A DNA stretch of 64,000 nucleotides, from assembly GCF_001577835.2 (NCBI RefSeq), contig NC_029521.1, forward strand, positions 19,250,470-19,314,469, written 5' to 3'. This DNA comes from Coturnix japonica (taxonomy: Eukaryota > Chordata > Aves > Galliformes > Phasianidae). Shown here in pieces: positions 1 to 16,177 of the stretch. A program made the translations under genes and the position numbers. Each line of letters opens with the position of its first letter. Position 1 is the first letter of the stretch. Under the pieces are notes generated by a model. That model searched no databases. It was given only the letters and a program-made list of their open reading frames with translations, and was not told the origin of the DNA.

Positions 1-3000
1 AAGGTATGAAAACTTCAGCAAGTTCTTCAGCTCACATGCCCGAATCTCATTGATTCGCTTCTCAAATGAGGGCTCCCAGGCAAAAAGCTTCAAGATCTGT
101 GAGATAACCAGAGTGAGTGAGTGCTGGCCTCACTGGAATGTCCACTTTTCAAGGGATCCATACTCCACTGCTCACCTTGATTCCATTGAGGACTTCACCC
201 ATTATTTTCATGCGTTCATCCTTGTTCTTCATGTTCCTCACCTACAAACAGAAGAGCCAGAGGTCATGGCTACACCTCAAACAGATAGAGCTCACTCTTG
301 GGAATGCACCTGGTCTGCCCTAGGGAAGGGAAGGGAGGGCTCCAGGACCCAGGGAGACATCCTATGAGTCTGGATGACCACCTCAACCCAAGACAGATGA
401 ACTTCCTAGTCTGGGAAAGATCTGCAGCATAACAAGAAATGCCAGAGGAGCAGGAAGAACAGGGAGAACCTTTCTCCCACCACCGACCTGTATGTGTTTG
501 GACTTGTTGACCAGGAATCCATTTATAGGGATGAGCAGCACCATGACTGCAATGCCAGCCAGGACAGAGGGGCCCAGCTCTAGCCAGAGGAAGACGATAG
601 ACAAGATAATTTGCAGGGGTGATGACCAGAGCTGGTGAACAAAGTTGGCCAAGTCCATGAATCTTTGGGCATCAGCTGACATCAGGTTCACAGTCTCTCC
701 CACTGTAGACTCTTTGCGAGTGGCACTGGACATGGTGAGTGCCTGGAGAGAGAAATCATGGTCAGTGCAAACCTTATGGGAGCAGAGCTGGGAAACACCA
801 GGTCAGGCTGAAACTGCTTCTCAGATTCTGGTAACTATCAAATGTGCTGTTTGCACTGGGCTGGTGGGCAAGAGATGCTGGAATTCCCAGCCCAGCTGGG
901 AGAAAGTGGGGATGGTGACAGAGCCATACCAACCTTCTTGTAGATAGCAGCAATGAGGCTGGCACGCACATTTGTGCCAAGCTGGAAGCATAGGTTGAAG
1001 TACTGCTGCAGGCAGAGGGACTGGAGCATCGCAGTCAGGAAAAGCAGGATGCTGTACAGGTACCCCTGCCAGGCAAAGGCTTCCGCATCTGACACAAAGG
1101 CGATCAGCAGCCTGAGGGGCAGAGAGTCCATGAGCCACCCACCTATAGAGACAGACCCAACAGGGTGCTCCAAACCAACACAGGCAGTTGGGTGCTGAGC
1201 ACACAGGGAGGTGGTGGGGCTGGGAGCAAGGCCAGGATGGGGCAGGGAGGTGTGACTCACTTCAGCAGCTGGGGACTGACAAACACAAGCACATCATGTA
1301 CCAATTTGAAAGCCACCGACATCATGAGGTTCCCAATGAAGGTCTTAAAGAGGGCTTTCATCAGCCACTTCTTGGGGTAATCCTTGTGAGAAGAGTCCCC
1401 TTTACCTCCCTTCTTCTTTTTCTTCTTCTTTGGCTGTCTCTCCTCCTAGAGGGAAGCCCAGACAGAAATAAGTGAATGGGTCCTATGGCTTTTGGCACCT
1501 GGAAGGATGCTTCCAGGGCAGCTACGTAGCCCCCAGATCAGGTGTCCTGAATGAAGCCCTGCTTTATCTCCTGTCATATTATCTATGTGTATTATGAATA
1601 AATTATAGAAAAAATCCTTCTCAGAAGGAGTGGTGATGCATTGGCACAGGCTGCCCAGGGAGGTGGTGGAGTCACGATTGCTAGAGGTATTCAAGAAATG
1701 TGGAGATGTGGCACCAAAGGGCATGGTTAGTGGGCAGGGTGGGAATGGGCTGATGGTTGGACTGGATGATCTTAGAGGTCTCTTCCAACCTGAATGATTC
1801 TATGATTCTCTCTCTCATTCAGAGTGATTTTCACTTAGACCTGGGGCAGGGAAACACAGAGACAAGGGAGCTACTTGTACTGCAAACTTGAGGGATGGCT
1901 CCTGTTCTTCTGCAGGGCATAAGGATGGAGAATATCACGGTATCTCAAAAAATATGGATCTAAGGAGGATGTGAAAGACCTTGCCACAGAATTCCCCATC
2001 CTTGCCCATGGCCCTGAAGAATCAGAGTCAGGAAACTCAGCAGTGGGGACTGCGGGGAGATGAGGTGACCCTACTCAACAAGGATCTCTGCATCTCGTGC
2101 AAGGCCACACATGGGAAGGGTTTTACCAGCACCAGGACGTCCTGGCTCTGGGCCTTGCTCATCCCATTCATGTGCTCTGTATCATGTTCCCGGCGTCTTT
2201 TCTTGCGTTTCCGTTTCTCTAATTCTTCCTGGGCCTTCCTCAATGCAGCTTTCATGTTCTTCTGAAAAGCAGCAGATATGGCCTGTGTCCTGTCTTTATC
2301 TTTCAACTCCCAGACATCTTCAATTTCCAAGGGCTTCCGATGGCCCTTGTAAACAATCCTGTGGGGCAGAGAGATCTCCCCTTAGCAAGTCTCCAACACT
2401 GCATCTGTAGGAAGGTCCATACTGCAAATACAGAGCTTTCAGGGTCTGGTCCTAACAGAGGGAGAGTTACAGAGCTCTCTGCAGCTCAAGCCCTGATTTG
2501 TGCTCACAGACTGGTGTGGCTGAAGCTCCCATGCAACTTTCATGCCACATGACAGAGCCATGACAGATCCCTGCTACCTTCAGGCTGGGCCTGATGCACC
2601 GAGTACCTGTGCACAGCAAGGTGGGAACTGTGCAAGCTCAGGCTGCACAGACTGCACTGATTACAGAGCTTCTCCTGGCCAGATCTTGGATGAGGCCCTC
2701 AGTCCTGCCCTGTTGGGTAGCAACCAGCCCACAGCAGGGAGCTGGAACTGGATGGGCTTTATGGTCCCTTCCAACCCAACTATTCTGTGATTCTATGGTT
2801 CACAGCAGCCTGTGCAGCTCAGCCCTGAGGCTTCCCTGCATTTCACCACCCAGACCTCCCCATAGCCCTGCTCACCTGCTGTACCACTCAAAGGTGACGG
2901 AGCTCAGGATGGAGGCTGTCACCTCTGGGTTCTAGAATGCAAAGAAAAGAGGAGTACTGAGGCATTGCAGGTGCTGAGATGAAGTTGACAAGAACTGACC

Positions 3001-5787
3001 AGCACCAGGCTGCAGCCTCCAGCTGTCCTTGTACCCCTTGCTGACACCTTCCTGGCACCCTCACCCACCCCTGCATGCACTTCATACCTTCTCTGCAATT
3101 TCTTTTGCTTCTGGGGATATATCTGAGAAGCCTGAGACAACAAAGAGCAGCAGCTGGAGCCCATAGGAGATGAAGAAGAGGACAAACCGCCGCACATCTG
3201 AGATAGGATCCTGTGGGAAAGTAGAGCCTAGGATGACTACTGGGGCTTGTCTCAAGGCCAACTGGCCCCCAGAAACAGCATCCAAATAAGGGCAGTCCCA
3301 ACAGGGCAGTTGCAGAACTCTGTGCCCTGTCTCAGCTTCTTCTCACCACCCCTCTTTCCTTCTCCCTTCCCTCCTCCCAGATGTCCATAAGGGGAGAAAT
3401 TAGTCCTGGTTTTCTCACACTTCCTCAAAGGGAGAGGGTGAATTTAAAAGGCTATTTCTCTTCCAGTTCCCATAGGGCAGCTGGGACCTCAGTAATGCCA
3501 CTGAGAGCTTGTTCAGGGGCTGAGGTCCATAAGGGACTTGATGACCCTTATGGGATAATACCTTGGGGTATTCTACGATTCTGTTACTTTCTCTGGGGAC
3601 AGAACAGTGCCATGGGGAAATATACAGTTTCTTGCCAAACCCAACCTGCAGTGCTCTCCGGACAAGGGACTGGAATGGCAGGATCCCACAGAGCAGGGAC
3701 AGGATCCAGAAGCAGAACAGTACCACCGAATCTCTGCACAAGCAGAAGTGCCGTGCATAGTGGATCAGCAGGACCAGGACCTGTGAGAAGGAACATCACT
3801 GAGGTTTGGTCAGGGCAGCAGGACCAGATCAGCCTTTCAAACACACCCTTGGGGTATGTGTCCCCAGGCACTGGCACGCATGGTCTTTGCAAGTCCTACA
3901 GGAGCTTCAGAGTTCATTGCACAGGGCAAAGGTTTACTTCAGGGAGACATCATATCAAAATACTCATAGGAAAAACAAGGTCTGAGGGCACCCCGGCATT
4001 ATGCTTTAGCTGCTCTCACCCCAGGTTCTTGGCCATGCTGTAAAGAGCGGGCATAAAGCAGTGCCCTGGCTCCTGAACATCAACTGCGTGCCTGGCATTA
4101 CACAGGTCAGAGACCCATGGTTAACAGTATCTCCTAAACTTTGCACATGAATCCAACTGATAAAATAGCAATCATTAGCTAATTGTTGTGTTTGCATGTA
4201 AGTGTAGCTTCTAAGTTTTATGGATTTATTATACTGTTAGATTGGTGGGTAACTTCCACAAGATATCTACTACTCCTGCGCACGTGTTCCACTGCGCACA
4301 TAGTTCCTGTGCCCTCAGTTCCCCAGAGGACCAGTCTCACATATCTTCATTCACAAATCCAATCTCTAATCACGAATCTCCTCTGCCTCAGAATTCTACG
4401 GCACTTCTCAATTCTTCCTTCCCACAGAATCCCCGCAGGTTCTCAGAGCTGCCCCATCCCCATCTCCCAGGCTGCTCCCCTGCAGATGCAGCCTCCTTCC
4501 ATCCCCATGCTACTGAAGCTTTCTGCTGCCCTGCCATCTCATGCCATCTCTTTGGTGACACTCAGCACACTGTCCCGCTGACCCTTACCCATGTGACGAT
4601 GTACAGGCTGGGGTTGGTGTACATGACAGCTGGCAGGGGGTTCTGCCCTGTGCCCTCTGTAATTGTCAAGACCAACTCTGCCACAGCTGTCATCAACAGC
4701 AATGTAGCCAGCACCTGTGTGGAGAGAAGGGCAGTTGTAAGGAGAGACCCAGCCCACCACATGCACTGGAAACCAGTAGGAGACAAAAAGACTGGATATA
4801 AAAGCATTAAGCCCTGTAGATCACTGCACCTTTTCCAACCCAAACCTGGTGCAAAGATCTTTCTTATGCCCTTTCATGGGAGCACTGTCATCATTTTAAC
4901 CTTGAGGCACACAATAACATAATATCAGAGGCTGCAATGCACACCTAAGACCTCCCTCCTGGAGCATCCCAGCCCTATGCTGTCCTCTGTCCTAGGTATG
5001 TGTCATCACAGACTGCCTTCTGGGTGTTCCATCAGTGTTTCTTTGCTCCTACACTTCTCATCTGTTCATTCTTCACCCCACTCCAGCTTAGAAGCTTTCT
5101 ACTCACCACTGCTCACCCGGGCTGCACCTGCTGCCCTCTGTGCTCCCTCAGCCCCACTCTACCTGTTTGATGATGTAGAGTTTGGTCAGAGATGATTTCT
5201 TGGATTTAGATTTGCAAATGGGAAGGAGCTGCCATGGAGCCAAAACCCAGAGGAAGCCGAGGGGGATCCAGACCAGCACTGTCTGCTGGAAGCACACCGG
5301 CAGGTCGGCATCTGGGCGAGCAAGGTAGGAGTCATTCTGGAGACAAGAATGGACAGTCAGGTCATAGAACCACAGAATCATAGAATATCCAGTGTTGGAA
5401 GGGATCTATAGACCAACCCCTGGCTCTGCAAAAGGGCCACCCAACAATCAGACCCTACATCTGAGAACACTGTCCAGGTGTTTCCCAAACCCTGTCAGCC
5501 TGGGGCTGTGACCACTGCCTGGTGAACCTGCTCCGTGCCCACTGCTCTCTGCAGAAGAACCTTTTCCCAGCACCGAACCTGATCCTCCCCTGAAGTCACT
5601 CAGGATCGCTCAGCCATCACCTGACTCACAGCACCAGCACTCTTATAGCTTCTATCCCTCCTGTTTCCACCCCACTCAGCACCCACCATCCTGACTTACT
5701 GCCCACCAAGCTCCCTACCCCAATGGGGCCAACACAGCCACTCACCCAGAAGACGGAGCCACAGAACTCCTCCAGAGATGCTGGCAT
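1..5787 (-). CDS. ABCC2: ABCC2 (MRP2), exons 1-12, 3' part beyond left edge
   Basis: This is an ATP-driven exporter of glutathione, glucuronide and bilirubin conjugates at apical membranes of hepatocytes, kidney and gut. Coding exons run right to left: 5746-5787, 5163-5336, 4589-4714, 3646-3780, 3088-3210, 2876-2931, 2127-2358, 1261-1445, 934-1111, 488-742, 176-241, and 1-96 (cut by the edge). About 556 of roughly 1,545 residues are present. They cover the five-helix TMD0 ([20 protein letters not shown] near residue 25), the charged L0 linker with a Lys-rich stretch (RKRKKRRR, later [10 protein letters not shown]), and the start of TMD1 ([11 protein letters not shown], then FAWEPSF in exon 12). 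The nucleotide-binding domains lie outside the window. The start [14 protein letters not shown] matches the position and phase of mammalian exon 1. Donors of exons 4 and 9 are the weaker GTTGG type. ABCC1 and ABCC3 are excluded by the ABCC2-like N-terminus and by the neighbours CUTC and COX15. Confidence 0.95.
1595..1815 (+). repeat. CR1 LINE 3' end in ABCC2 intron 7
   Basis: The stretch has the layout of a chicken CR1 tail: a GGCACAGGCTGCCCAGGGAG-type block near 1636, then GGTTGGACTGGATGATCTTA near 1756, CTTCCAACCTGA, and the terminal ATTCTATGATTCT pair near 1796. It lies in an ABCC2 intron, antisense to the gene. It is 5'-truncated, as most CR1 copies are. Confidence 0.85.
2735..2800 (+). 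repeat. Short CR1 3' fragment in ABCC2 intron 6
   Basis: Only the last 60 or so bases of a CR1 element are recognisable: GGATGGGCTTTATGGTCCCT, then CCAACCCAACTATTC and TGATTCTATGGTT. The fragment is short and diverged, and lies in an intron. Confidence 0.65.
5363..5600 (-). repeat. CR1 LINE fragment in ABCC2 intron 1
   Basis: Read on the minus strand this is a CR1 3' end. On the plus strand it begins with the characteristic CAGAATCATAGAATATCCAG and TGTTGGAAGGGATCT, followed by the GGCCACCCAACAATCAGACC block and the AAACCCTGTCAGCCTGGGGC block. It is in the same orientation as ABCC2. The upper boundary is approximate. Confidence 0.8.
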
Positions 5788-5917
5788 GCCTGGGGCGGGC
5801 AGAGCCAGCAGCTCCTTCTCTCGTTCTGCTCAGTTGTGAGAGTCCTGGGTAGATGCTTGGAATAAAAGTCCCTACACACCCTTGGTCGGTGTCAGGATCA
5901 AATCCTGATGGCACACA

Positions 5918-5930
5918 GTTAATTGTTAAC
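5918..5930. promoter_or_regulatory. HNF1-type palindrome upstream of ABCC2
   Basis: GTTAATTGTTAAC differs from the HNF1 consensus GTTAATNATTAAC at one position. It sits 131 bp upstream of the ABCC2 start codon. HNF1 is a liver and kidney regulator of transporters, so the placement makes sense, but binding is inferred. Confidence 0.6.
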
Positions 5931-8480
5931 TTGGTGTGGTTGTGTAACTCTGAAAGCAAACCAGTGATCAAAAGGGCCTTGGAAAACCACATGAGTTCCA
6001 GGGAAGGCAAGAGAGGGAGGCTCAGAGGAGAGATGGAAGGGAAACTGCTGTCACAGACTCACTGCACCATAGAGCCATTGCTTGAAAATCACAGCCTTTA
6101 TCAGTGTATACTGAGAAAGGTATATGGTCCCACAAGACAACCTGTGTTGGTGTGGTACATCTTTCCTCTGCTGGAACCACTCCAGCAACCCCCAGTACCC
6201 CAGTGACAGCCAGAGAGCCACACCTGGAGGGAGACTGGCCCTAAACCACCATCCTGCTACTCTGGGAAGTGGGGGCTGTAGGGGATGGGTCTATCCTAAA
6301 ACAAATAGAATTTGCTTCATCTCACAGGATTTCAAGAAGCATTAGGTAAAAGGGCAGGGTGCACAGAGCAGAAGAAAACTGCTGTTTCATTGTTCAGTGT
6401 TTGTAGCTCAGGAGTCAAGGGTGATACAATGACTAATTGCTCAGGAATAAGCCCCTTGCCATCAATTGCAGAGGAAGGTCCAACGTCTAACCTGCTGGTT
6501 AATTATTATTACTTTGTCTGATTAAGTCCACTTCCCTTTTGGTAAACAGCTGTCCATAGTGCCAGGCTCTCCAGCCAGCATCAATACAGTACTGAGGAGA
6601 GCAGCAATCTGATGCATTAGACAAGAGATCACTGAGAGGAGCAGCCACTCCCTCAGATTCTTGTCGGTCCAGAGTGCTGATGTAATTTGTGAGGCTGAAC
6701 ACGTTCCTGTCCTCAACTTTTGGTCCACACCGTGTTGTTTCCCATCACCCAACCAAGCTGCACAGATCTTCATACATATTGTACCTCGGCTATGCCTAAA
6801 CCCTACCTTTAATTTCCTGCTTATTTTTGTACAGTAGATGAGATCCAGTCTTACCAGTTCATCTTCACATACACGACCCTTTAAAGGTGCCCTTGTCCCT
6901 ACCACATTTCACACTGTCCACTGGCCTTGCTTATAAGGCTCATAAGGGGACCTCTTGCCCCAGTTACAGCTTCCTATCCCCCCCATATTCTGTCCCCTCA
7001 CTTGCCTTGGTTTTCAATGCATATCATAGAGCCCATCCTCTCCCAGTCTTTGCTCTCTCGTTCAGAGCTGAACAGCTTTCCTCAGCCCAGAATGTTTAAA
7101 ACAAGCACATCCACTCTTCCTCCACCCTCAGTCTTGCAACATACTCATCCTCCTGAAAACCCTTAAAAGTCACCTTCGTATCCTTCAGCTCCTTCCACAC
7201 AGCTTCTTCCACTACAATATCCAGAACCTATTTGCTGGGACCAAGCTAACTGAAGTTCCCACTCATGCCCCCACAGGGTCTGCTCCAGGACAGAGACTTC
7301 TGCAAGGCAATGTACAGATTAGTCCAGACCTCCTAATCTCTAAGAAGTTTATTTCTTTGCTTTCTTATGGTGCCTTTGAGTTCAAAAGCCTTTTTAAAAC
7401 AATCAAAACTTTACACAAAAGAACCGAACTACATATACGATGACGGAAGGCTGCGTCAGCACAATATTCATGTTAACTGAGTTACAGATATCTTTAATCA
7501 TCATGACTCAGGAAATCTTACAACACAAGCCACAATCTCTTAAATGCAATTAACTGTAAGTGAAATTGTTTCTACCAAGATTGAATCCTTCCTACTGAGT
7601 GCACATCAGCCAGCAGTGACCCCACACTATGCAGCTATAACCTTCCTAGCTCACATGTTGAGAATTGCCATCTACGTTCCCAACATGTGTTTTGAGAGAC
7701 ACTGATACCTCCAATGGATCCATGTGAAAAGAGGGATATGCTCTCCGACACAAAGCTCTGAAGTTATATTCTATAGGTACAGCTATAGGTTTTCAACTAT
7801 CTGATTTTATTAAGGTAAAACTTAGACTTGGAAACTCCCTGTGAAAAAGCACCTCGGCCTCCCAAGGAATCACACCATATACCCCACCCTCCCCTTAACT
7901 TCTTTTATCTGTGGCCCAGGTTGGCCTACAGCTAGCTCACATCATCAGTCAGGTAATAGGAGCTTCTTGCCATATGGGCTCATCACCTCTACATATCAAC
8001 AGCCTCTCTTTACCTAAGAGATGCTGGGTTTCTAATCCTCAGCAATCCTACTAGCTGACATGAACAGACCTTGTCTTCCTGCTGTGGCTAAAATATTTCT
8101 CTTTCTGGCACTTTGGATGTAATCGTTTTCTCTTCTGGTGCAGCACAAAGATTATTAATTCAATGTCCCCTCATGTGACTCTTATCTCTCTTCTGCTGCT
8201 CTCACATTTGGCCCTCCTGACACATGACTAGGGTTTGAATTATGTTCTTAATCTTGTGCTCACGTGCTACTACTTTGTCCTCAGGAACTGCTTCTATCTC
8301 CTGTACACATTGCCTCATCATACACACATGAGCTAATGTGGACTTTCACATTTGCAGTACATATCTAGAACTGATGCCAAAACACGCTGTACCAAACCAT
8401 GCAAAACGGAGCATACAGTACCACCTGTAAAATAAATGCAAAACAACAACAAAAAAACAGTAAAAACACAGTAAGAGGGG
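5931..8480. other. Intergenic region between ABCC2 and the CUTC 3' end
   Basis: No gene, exon or recognisable repeat was seen in this 2.5-kb stretch. It holds the ABCC2 upstream region at the left and is AT-richer toward CUTC. A partial AP-1/MARE-like CATGACTCAGGA is visible near 7502. Confidence 0.5.
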
Positions 8481-8493
8481 AGCAGCTGCAGCG

Positions 8494-8499
8494 TTTATT
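8494..8499 (-). terminator. Poly(A) signal candidate for CUTC
   Basis: TTTATT on the plus strand is AATAAA on the minus strand, about 300 bp past the CUTC stop codon. A second candidate lies at 8611-8616. Which one is used cannot be told from sequence. Confidence 0.55.
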
Positions 8500-8802
8500 T
8501 GACAATCACATGCAGTGCTACATAATTCGTTCTTCCATAATTGTTCAGCTCCCTTCCTCTCTACATACTGCTGAGCAGCTTGTTGCCATCACACCCAAGA
8601 ACGAGTCCTTTTATTTAAAATGGCCAGTGTAAGTTTCCAGGCCAGGGACTGGTCGCTCAGGGGAAACCAAGGGAAGAAACATCAGGTTCTGTCACCTAAT
8701 TTGCATCCTCCGAAGTCTGAGGATGGAAGCAGTTCACATCTGTCCACATGGCAGGAAAAATTCCGGAGTCTTGGTGCTCTTGTTCCAGCACAGTGCTTTC
8801 CA

Positions 8803-11313
8803 CTACAGAATGTTCTTTGCAATGGCATTCAGGGTCCTCACTTTAGCCACATCTGCAACTTTAACAGAGTACTCAGGGGCAGAGAATGACGCTCCCATAG
8901 CAACGTTTGGATTTCTGTATAGAAAATGACTGGTTAATTTCTGCAGGTGACACAAAAGGATAAAAGACATTAACGAAAACCCACCTTTCCCCCCACAGTG
9001 TTAGCAGTAGTCACAATACCTGATAGTGCCACCCAGCACTACCAGATGACACCCACCAGAGGACACTCACAAGCCCTAGAGCAACAGCAGCAGAGGAAAT
9101 ACCCCAAGGACCTGGTTGTGCATAGAGCTCATGTCCAGATGGTGAGCACCAATGGATTCACACAGGGTAGAATACACAGCCAAGCAACACAATCCCAACC
9201 ACAATAGTGTAATTAGCACTCAGAAAGTTGTTTGAAAATACACCTCTTCCACACACTTACTTTTTTATTAGTCCTGATTTCCCCCAGTACAATTTTGCTA
9301 AGAAATAATCAGTTACCTGAACTTCATCCCTGAGTCCCGGGCTGAACGAGCAGAGCAATGAAACTCAGAAGCAGAAGAGCCTTCCAGAATCCTTTGCAGG
9401 TTGCGCTCTGTGATGCCACCCCCTGGTGGGAAGAATCCTTGTTATGCCACATCCAGCACAGAAAGGACTATCACATACCCAACATCATCCCTGAGGTCTA
9501 TCCCCTAACAGACCAGCATCACCTACAAAGAAGAGGAAAGAGCCCTTGGGACAAGAGACTCTGTCACTTGAAGAGATGGGAGAAGACTTGATTCACGTTC
9601 TCCCACAGATCTACAACTGTCCCCCAAATCCTCCAGTGAGCAGCACCTGTAGGGCTCTGCAGCCTTTACACACACCAAGGCAAAAGCACCTCCCTCCTAG
9701 GGATGTGGCTCAGAAAAACCAATCAGACAACACACCCCAGGGCAAGAGGAGCCAGAGACAACTAGACCTGTTATAGATGACAAGAAAAAACGTTACCTGG
9801 CACTACGACAATTCTGCCCTTTGCCTGAAAGAAAAATAACTTGTTAATGATACTGTCACAGCACTAAGTCCTCACATGCCATTATGGGGAGCAAAGAAAA
9901 CTTATGCATTGCACGCTTTAAAGTCACGGGGGCTTATAGTTCTTGCATTCTCACTTCAGGGTTCTAGCCCACAGGAACTTAGGAAAACAGATTAAGAGCA
10001 ACCCAGAGGTGAGGGGAAAGCGCTTGCAGACAGCAGCTTCCCCACAGAAATGAGGGCTATCATAAAGAATCCACCTCCAAGCAAAGCCCAGAAAGTGGTC
10101 ACAGTAATAAAGAGGCAAGTAGGGAGCGCTTACCTGTTCTGCAAGTTTCTTAATCAAGGATAATCCTTCCAATGCTGAGCTATCACAGCCACTGGTCAAT
10201 ACCCGCTCGAACCCCAGAGAAATCAGAGTCTCCAGTGCCACCTGAGGGTCGTGCACCATATCGAAGGCTGAGAGACCAATGGAACAGTTCAGACATCACT
10301 CAACTCTGCTCAAGCCCTATCACCATCCCAGCCCAGGAAAGAAATGGGAAAATCCCTTCTCTCAGCTGCAGCTCCCAGCTATAACATCACCCTCACAATA
10401 ACAACAGAGCTGCAGCACTCAGCTCTTTGGACATTTCCACCCCACGCAGGGCAGTGACACTGCTACCAAGCTTGGACCCCCTTGACCTTAGCCCTGATGG
10501 GCAAAGAGCACAGCCACAGCTCATGTGCAGTTGACACAACTTTTCCCCCTCCAAAGAAAAAGCACCACAGATCAAGCCCAGCTACCTCCCAGCACCCAAA
10601 TCTCTGTCAGCGGGGCAGAAGCTGGTCCCTGCCACCAAACGCTGTGACTCACCTCGGTGAAATGTGACTGGCAAGGGCCGGCAAACAGCTGTAATAAGAA
10701 AACATATGGTCAGCCTGGACTGTTACAGAGTCCCCTGGGTTAGAACCAGACACCACACGGTGCTTAGAGCAACGTTTACAATTGGGGATGCTCTCACCCA
10801 GCAGCGCCGTGCACAGCTCCGTATCGATGCGTCCATCCTCAGTGAGGGCCCCGAAAACCAGCCCATCCGCACCGTGCAGCTTGGCCAGGCGGATGTCAGC
10901 CTTCATCACCTCCACCTCTCGGTCCGAATAGAGGAAATCTCCACCTCGAGGCCGAATCATGACGAACACCGGGATCCGCACGCACTGCTTCACCACCTGC
11001 AGGAGCCCTGGGTGTGCAAAGATGGTGTTACAGGAGGGCTGTTGGCAGCCCCATGGGGAGCGTCTGGAGATCATAGTGATAAATGAGGGGGTGTGCGCTG
11101 TACTCACCCATGCTGGGGGTGGTTCCTCCCTCCACCAGCCCCGCGCACAGCTCGATCCGGCCGGCACCTGCGGACAGCCGGTCACCCCGGGGCTGAGCCC
11201 TCACCCCGCTCCCACCGAGCACCCCCCGCGCCTCGGGCCTCACCTCCGCGCTCCGCGTTGACGGCGGACTCCACGGAATCCACGCACACCTCCATGAGGA
11301 ATCCATCGTCCAT
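8803..11313 (-). CDS. CUTC: CUTC, copper homeostasis protein family
   Basis: CUTC is a TIM-barrel protein of the CutC family, linked to copper handling (human CUTC binds Cu(I)). Eight coding exons, right to left: 11244-11313, 11108-11167, 10798-11007, 10653-10688, 10134-10267, 9797-9824, 9317-9422, 8803-8914. They total 756 nt, giving 251 residues. Hallmarks in order are MEVCVDSVESAVNAERGG, GGTTPSMG, RPRGGDFLYSDREVEVM, VTFHRAFDMVHDP, VLTSGCDSSALEG, PGGGIT and EFHCSARS; the last two build the barrel end. The chosen start, MDDGFLMEV, gives a protein shorter at the N-terminus than human (273 residues). The frame stays open upstream through the CpG island, so the true start is not certain. It diverges from COX15 and shares its promoter. 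Confidence 0.94.
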
Positions 11314-11723
11314 GCCTGGCGAGCAACGACGCGGTCGCACCCCCCCGGCCCATGGCGGCCCCCGTGTGCCTCGCAGCCTCCCGTCGAGCTTCCCGCCCGC
11401 TTCCGCCTCAAGCCCCGCCCCCCCCGCTCCACATCCGGCCTCGCCCCCTGGCGGCCCAGCTCCCGCTCCGTCCGTCACCGGCCCCGGTGCCTCGTGGGGG
11501 CGATGCCGTCGCGCTGTGTCCGGGCCCAGCCCCGCCCCGTTGGGCCTTAGCCCCGCCCCGCCCCGCCCCGCCTCTCCCGCTCCTTCACCTGCGCTGGCGG
11601 CGCGCGGGTCCCGCTGCTGGCTCCGGGTCACGTGCCACCGAATTGTCATGGCGACGCCTAGGGGTGACCGGAAGAGCTCGCCCCGTTTCCGCCACGCTGC
11701 CGCCACTTCCGGTCCGGTTGGTG

Positions 11724-15430
<3,707 letters not shown>

Positions 15431-15670
15431 CCGGCGGGGCGGTGGGGACAAGGACGGGTTGCTGTGTCCGGCTGTGTAACATAAAGGACTTTACGGAGCT
15501 GCCGGTGTGTTCGTGCTTTGCGGTGCGGGGCAGGGCGGCCATGCTCGGGCTGTCGCTCCCTGTGTTGCCGCGTTGCGGCGCCCCCTGCTGGCCGGGTGGT
15601 CTAAGCGCCTCTCTCTGTGCGCGGCTGTGGGCGGGACGATAAACCGGAGCGGTGGGAGCCGGGAGCGGCC

Positions 15671-16177
15671 ATGACGGCGCACAGCTTCGCGCTGCCCCTC
15701 GTCCTGTTCTCGGCCTTCTGGGGCCTGGTGGGCATCGCCGGGCCCTGGTTCGTGCCCAAGGGGCCCAACCGCGGGTGAGTACGGCCGGGCCGGAGGGGAG
15801 GGAAGGACCGCGGCAAAGCGTTCCCTCGTGACGGTGTGTCCCCCCCGCTCCGCAGGGTGATCATCACGATGCTGGTCACCACGGCCGTGTGCTGTTACCT
15901 CTTGTGAGTACCGGCCCTTCCCCATCCTGCCCCCGTTGAGGCCTCCCTGTGCCCGCTGACCGCTGCGACCGGCTGGGCCCCGGCCGAGGCCTCCCCAGAG
16001 CTCCGCCTCGGGGCAGACGTCGGGCCCCGGGCCTCGCCGAGCCCTTCCCGTGCTGCCGGGGCTGACGCTGGCGTTCCTTGCAGTTGGCTGATTGCAATTC
16101 TGGCTCAGCTCAACCCCCTTTTTGGGCCGCAGCTGAAGAACGAGACCATCTGGTACGTGCGCTTCCTCTGGGAGTGA
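15671..16177 (+). CDS. ATP6V0E2: ATP6V0E2, V-ATPase V0 subunit e2
   Basis: This is a small two-helix membrane subunit of the V0 proton channel of the vacuolar ATPase. Coding exons are 15671-15774, 15856-15903 and 16084-16177, totalling 246 nt for 81 residues, the full family length. The start MTAHSFALP and the end IWYVRFLWE match the e2 paralogue as I remember it; e1 begins MAYHGLTVP and ends [26 protein letters not shown] and [18 protein letters not shown] are the conserved core, with NET a possible glycosylation site. A GTGAGT donor at 16212 and a CTCCTTTCAG acceptor ending at 16335 suggest a further, non-coding last exon. A poly(A) signal lies at 16844-16849. The start is only 240 bp after the COX15 stop. 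Confidence 0.93.

Noticed and set aside
3381-4043. 220-codon plus-strand frame in the ABCC2 gene
   Set aside because: It is antisense to ABCC2 exon 4 and its introns, with no homology recognised.
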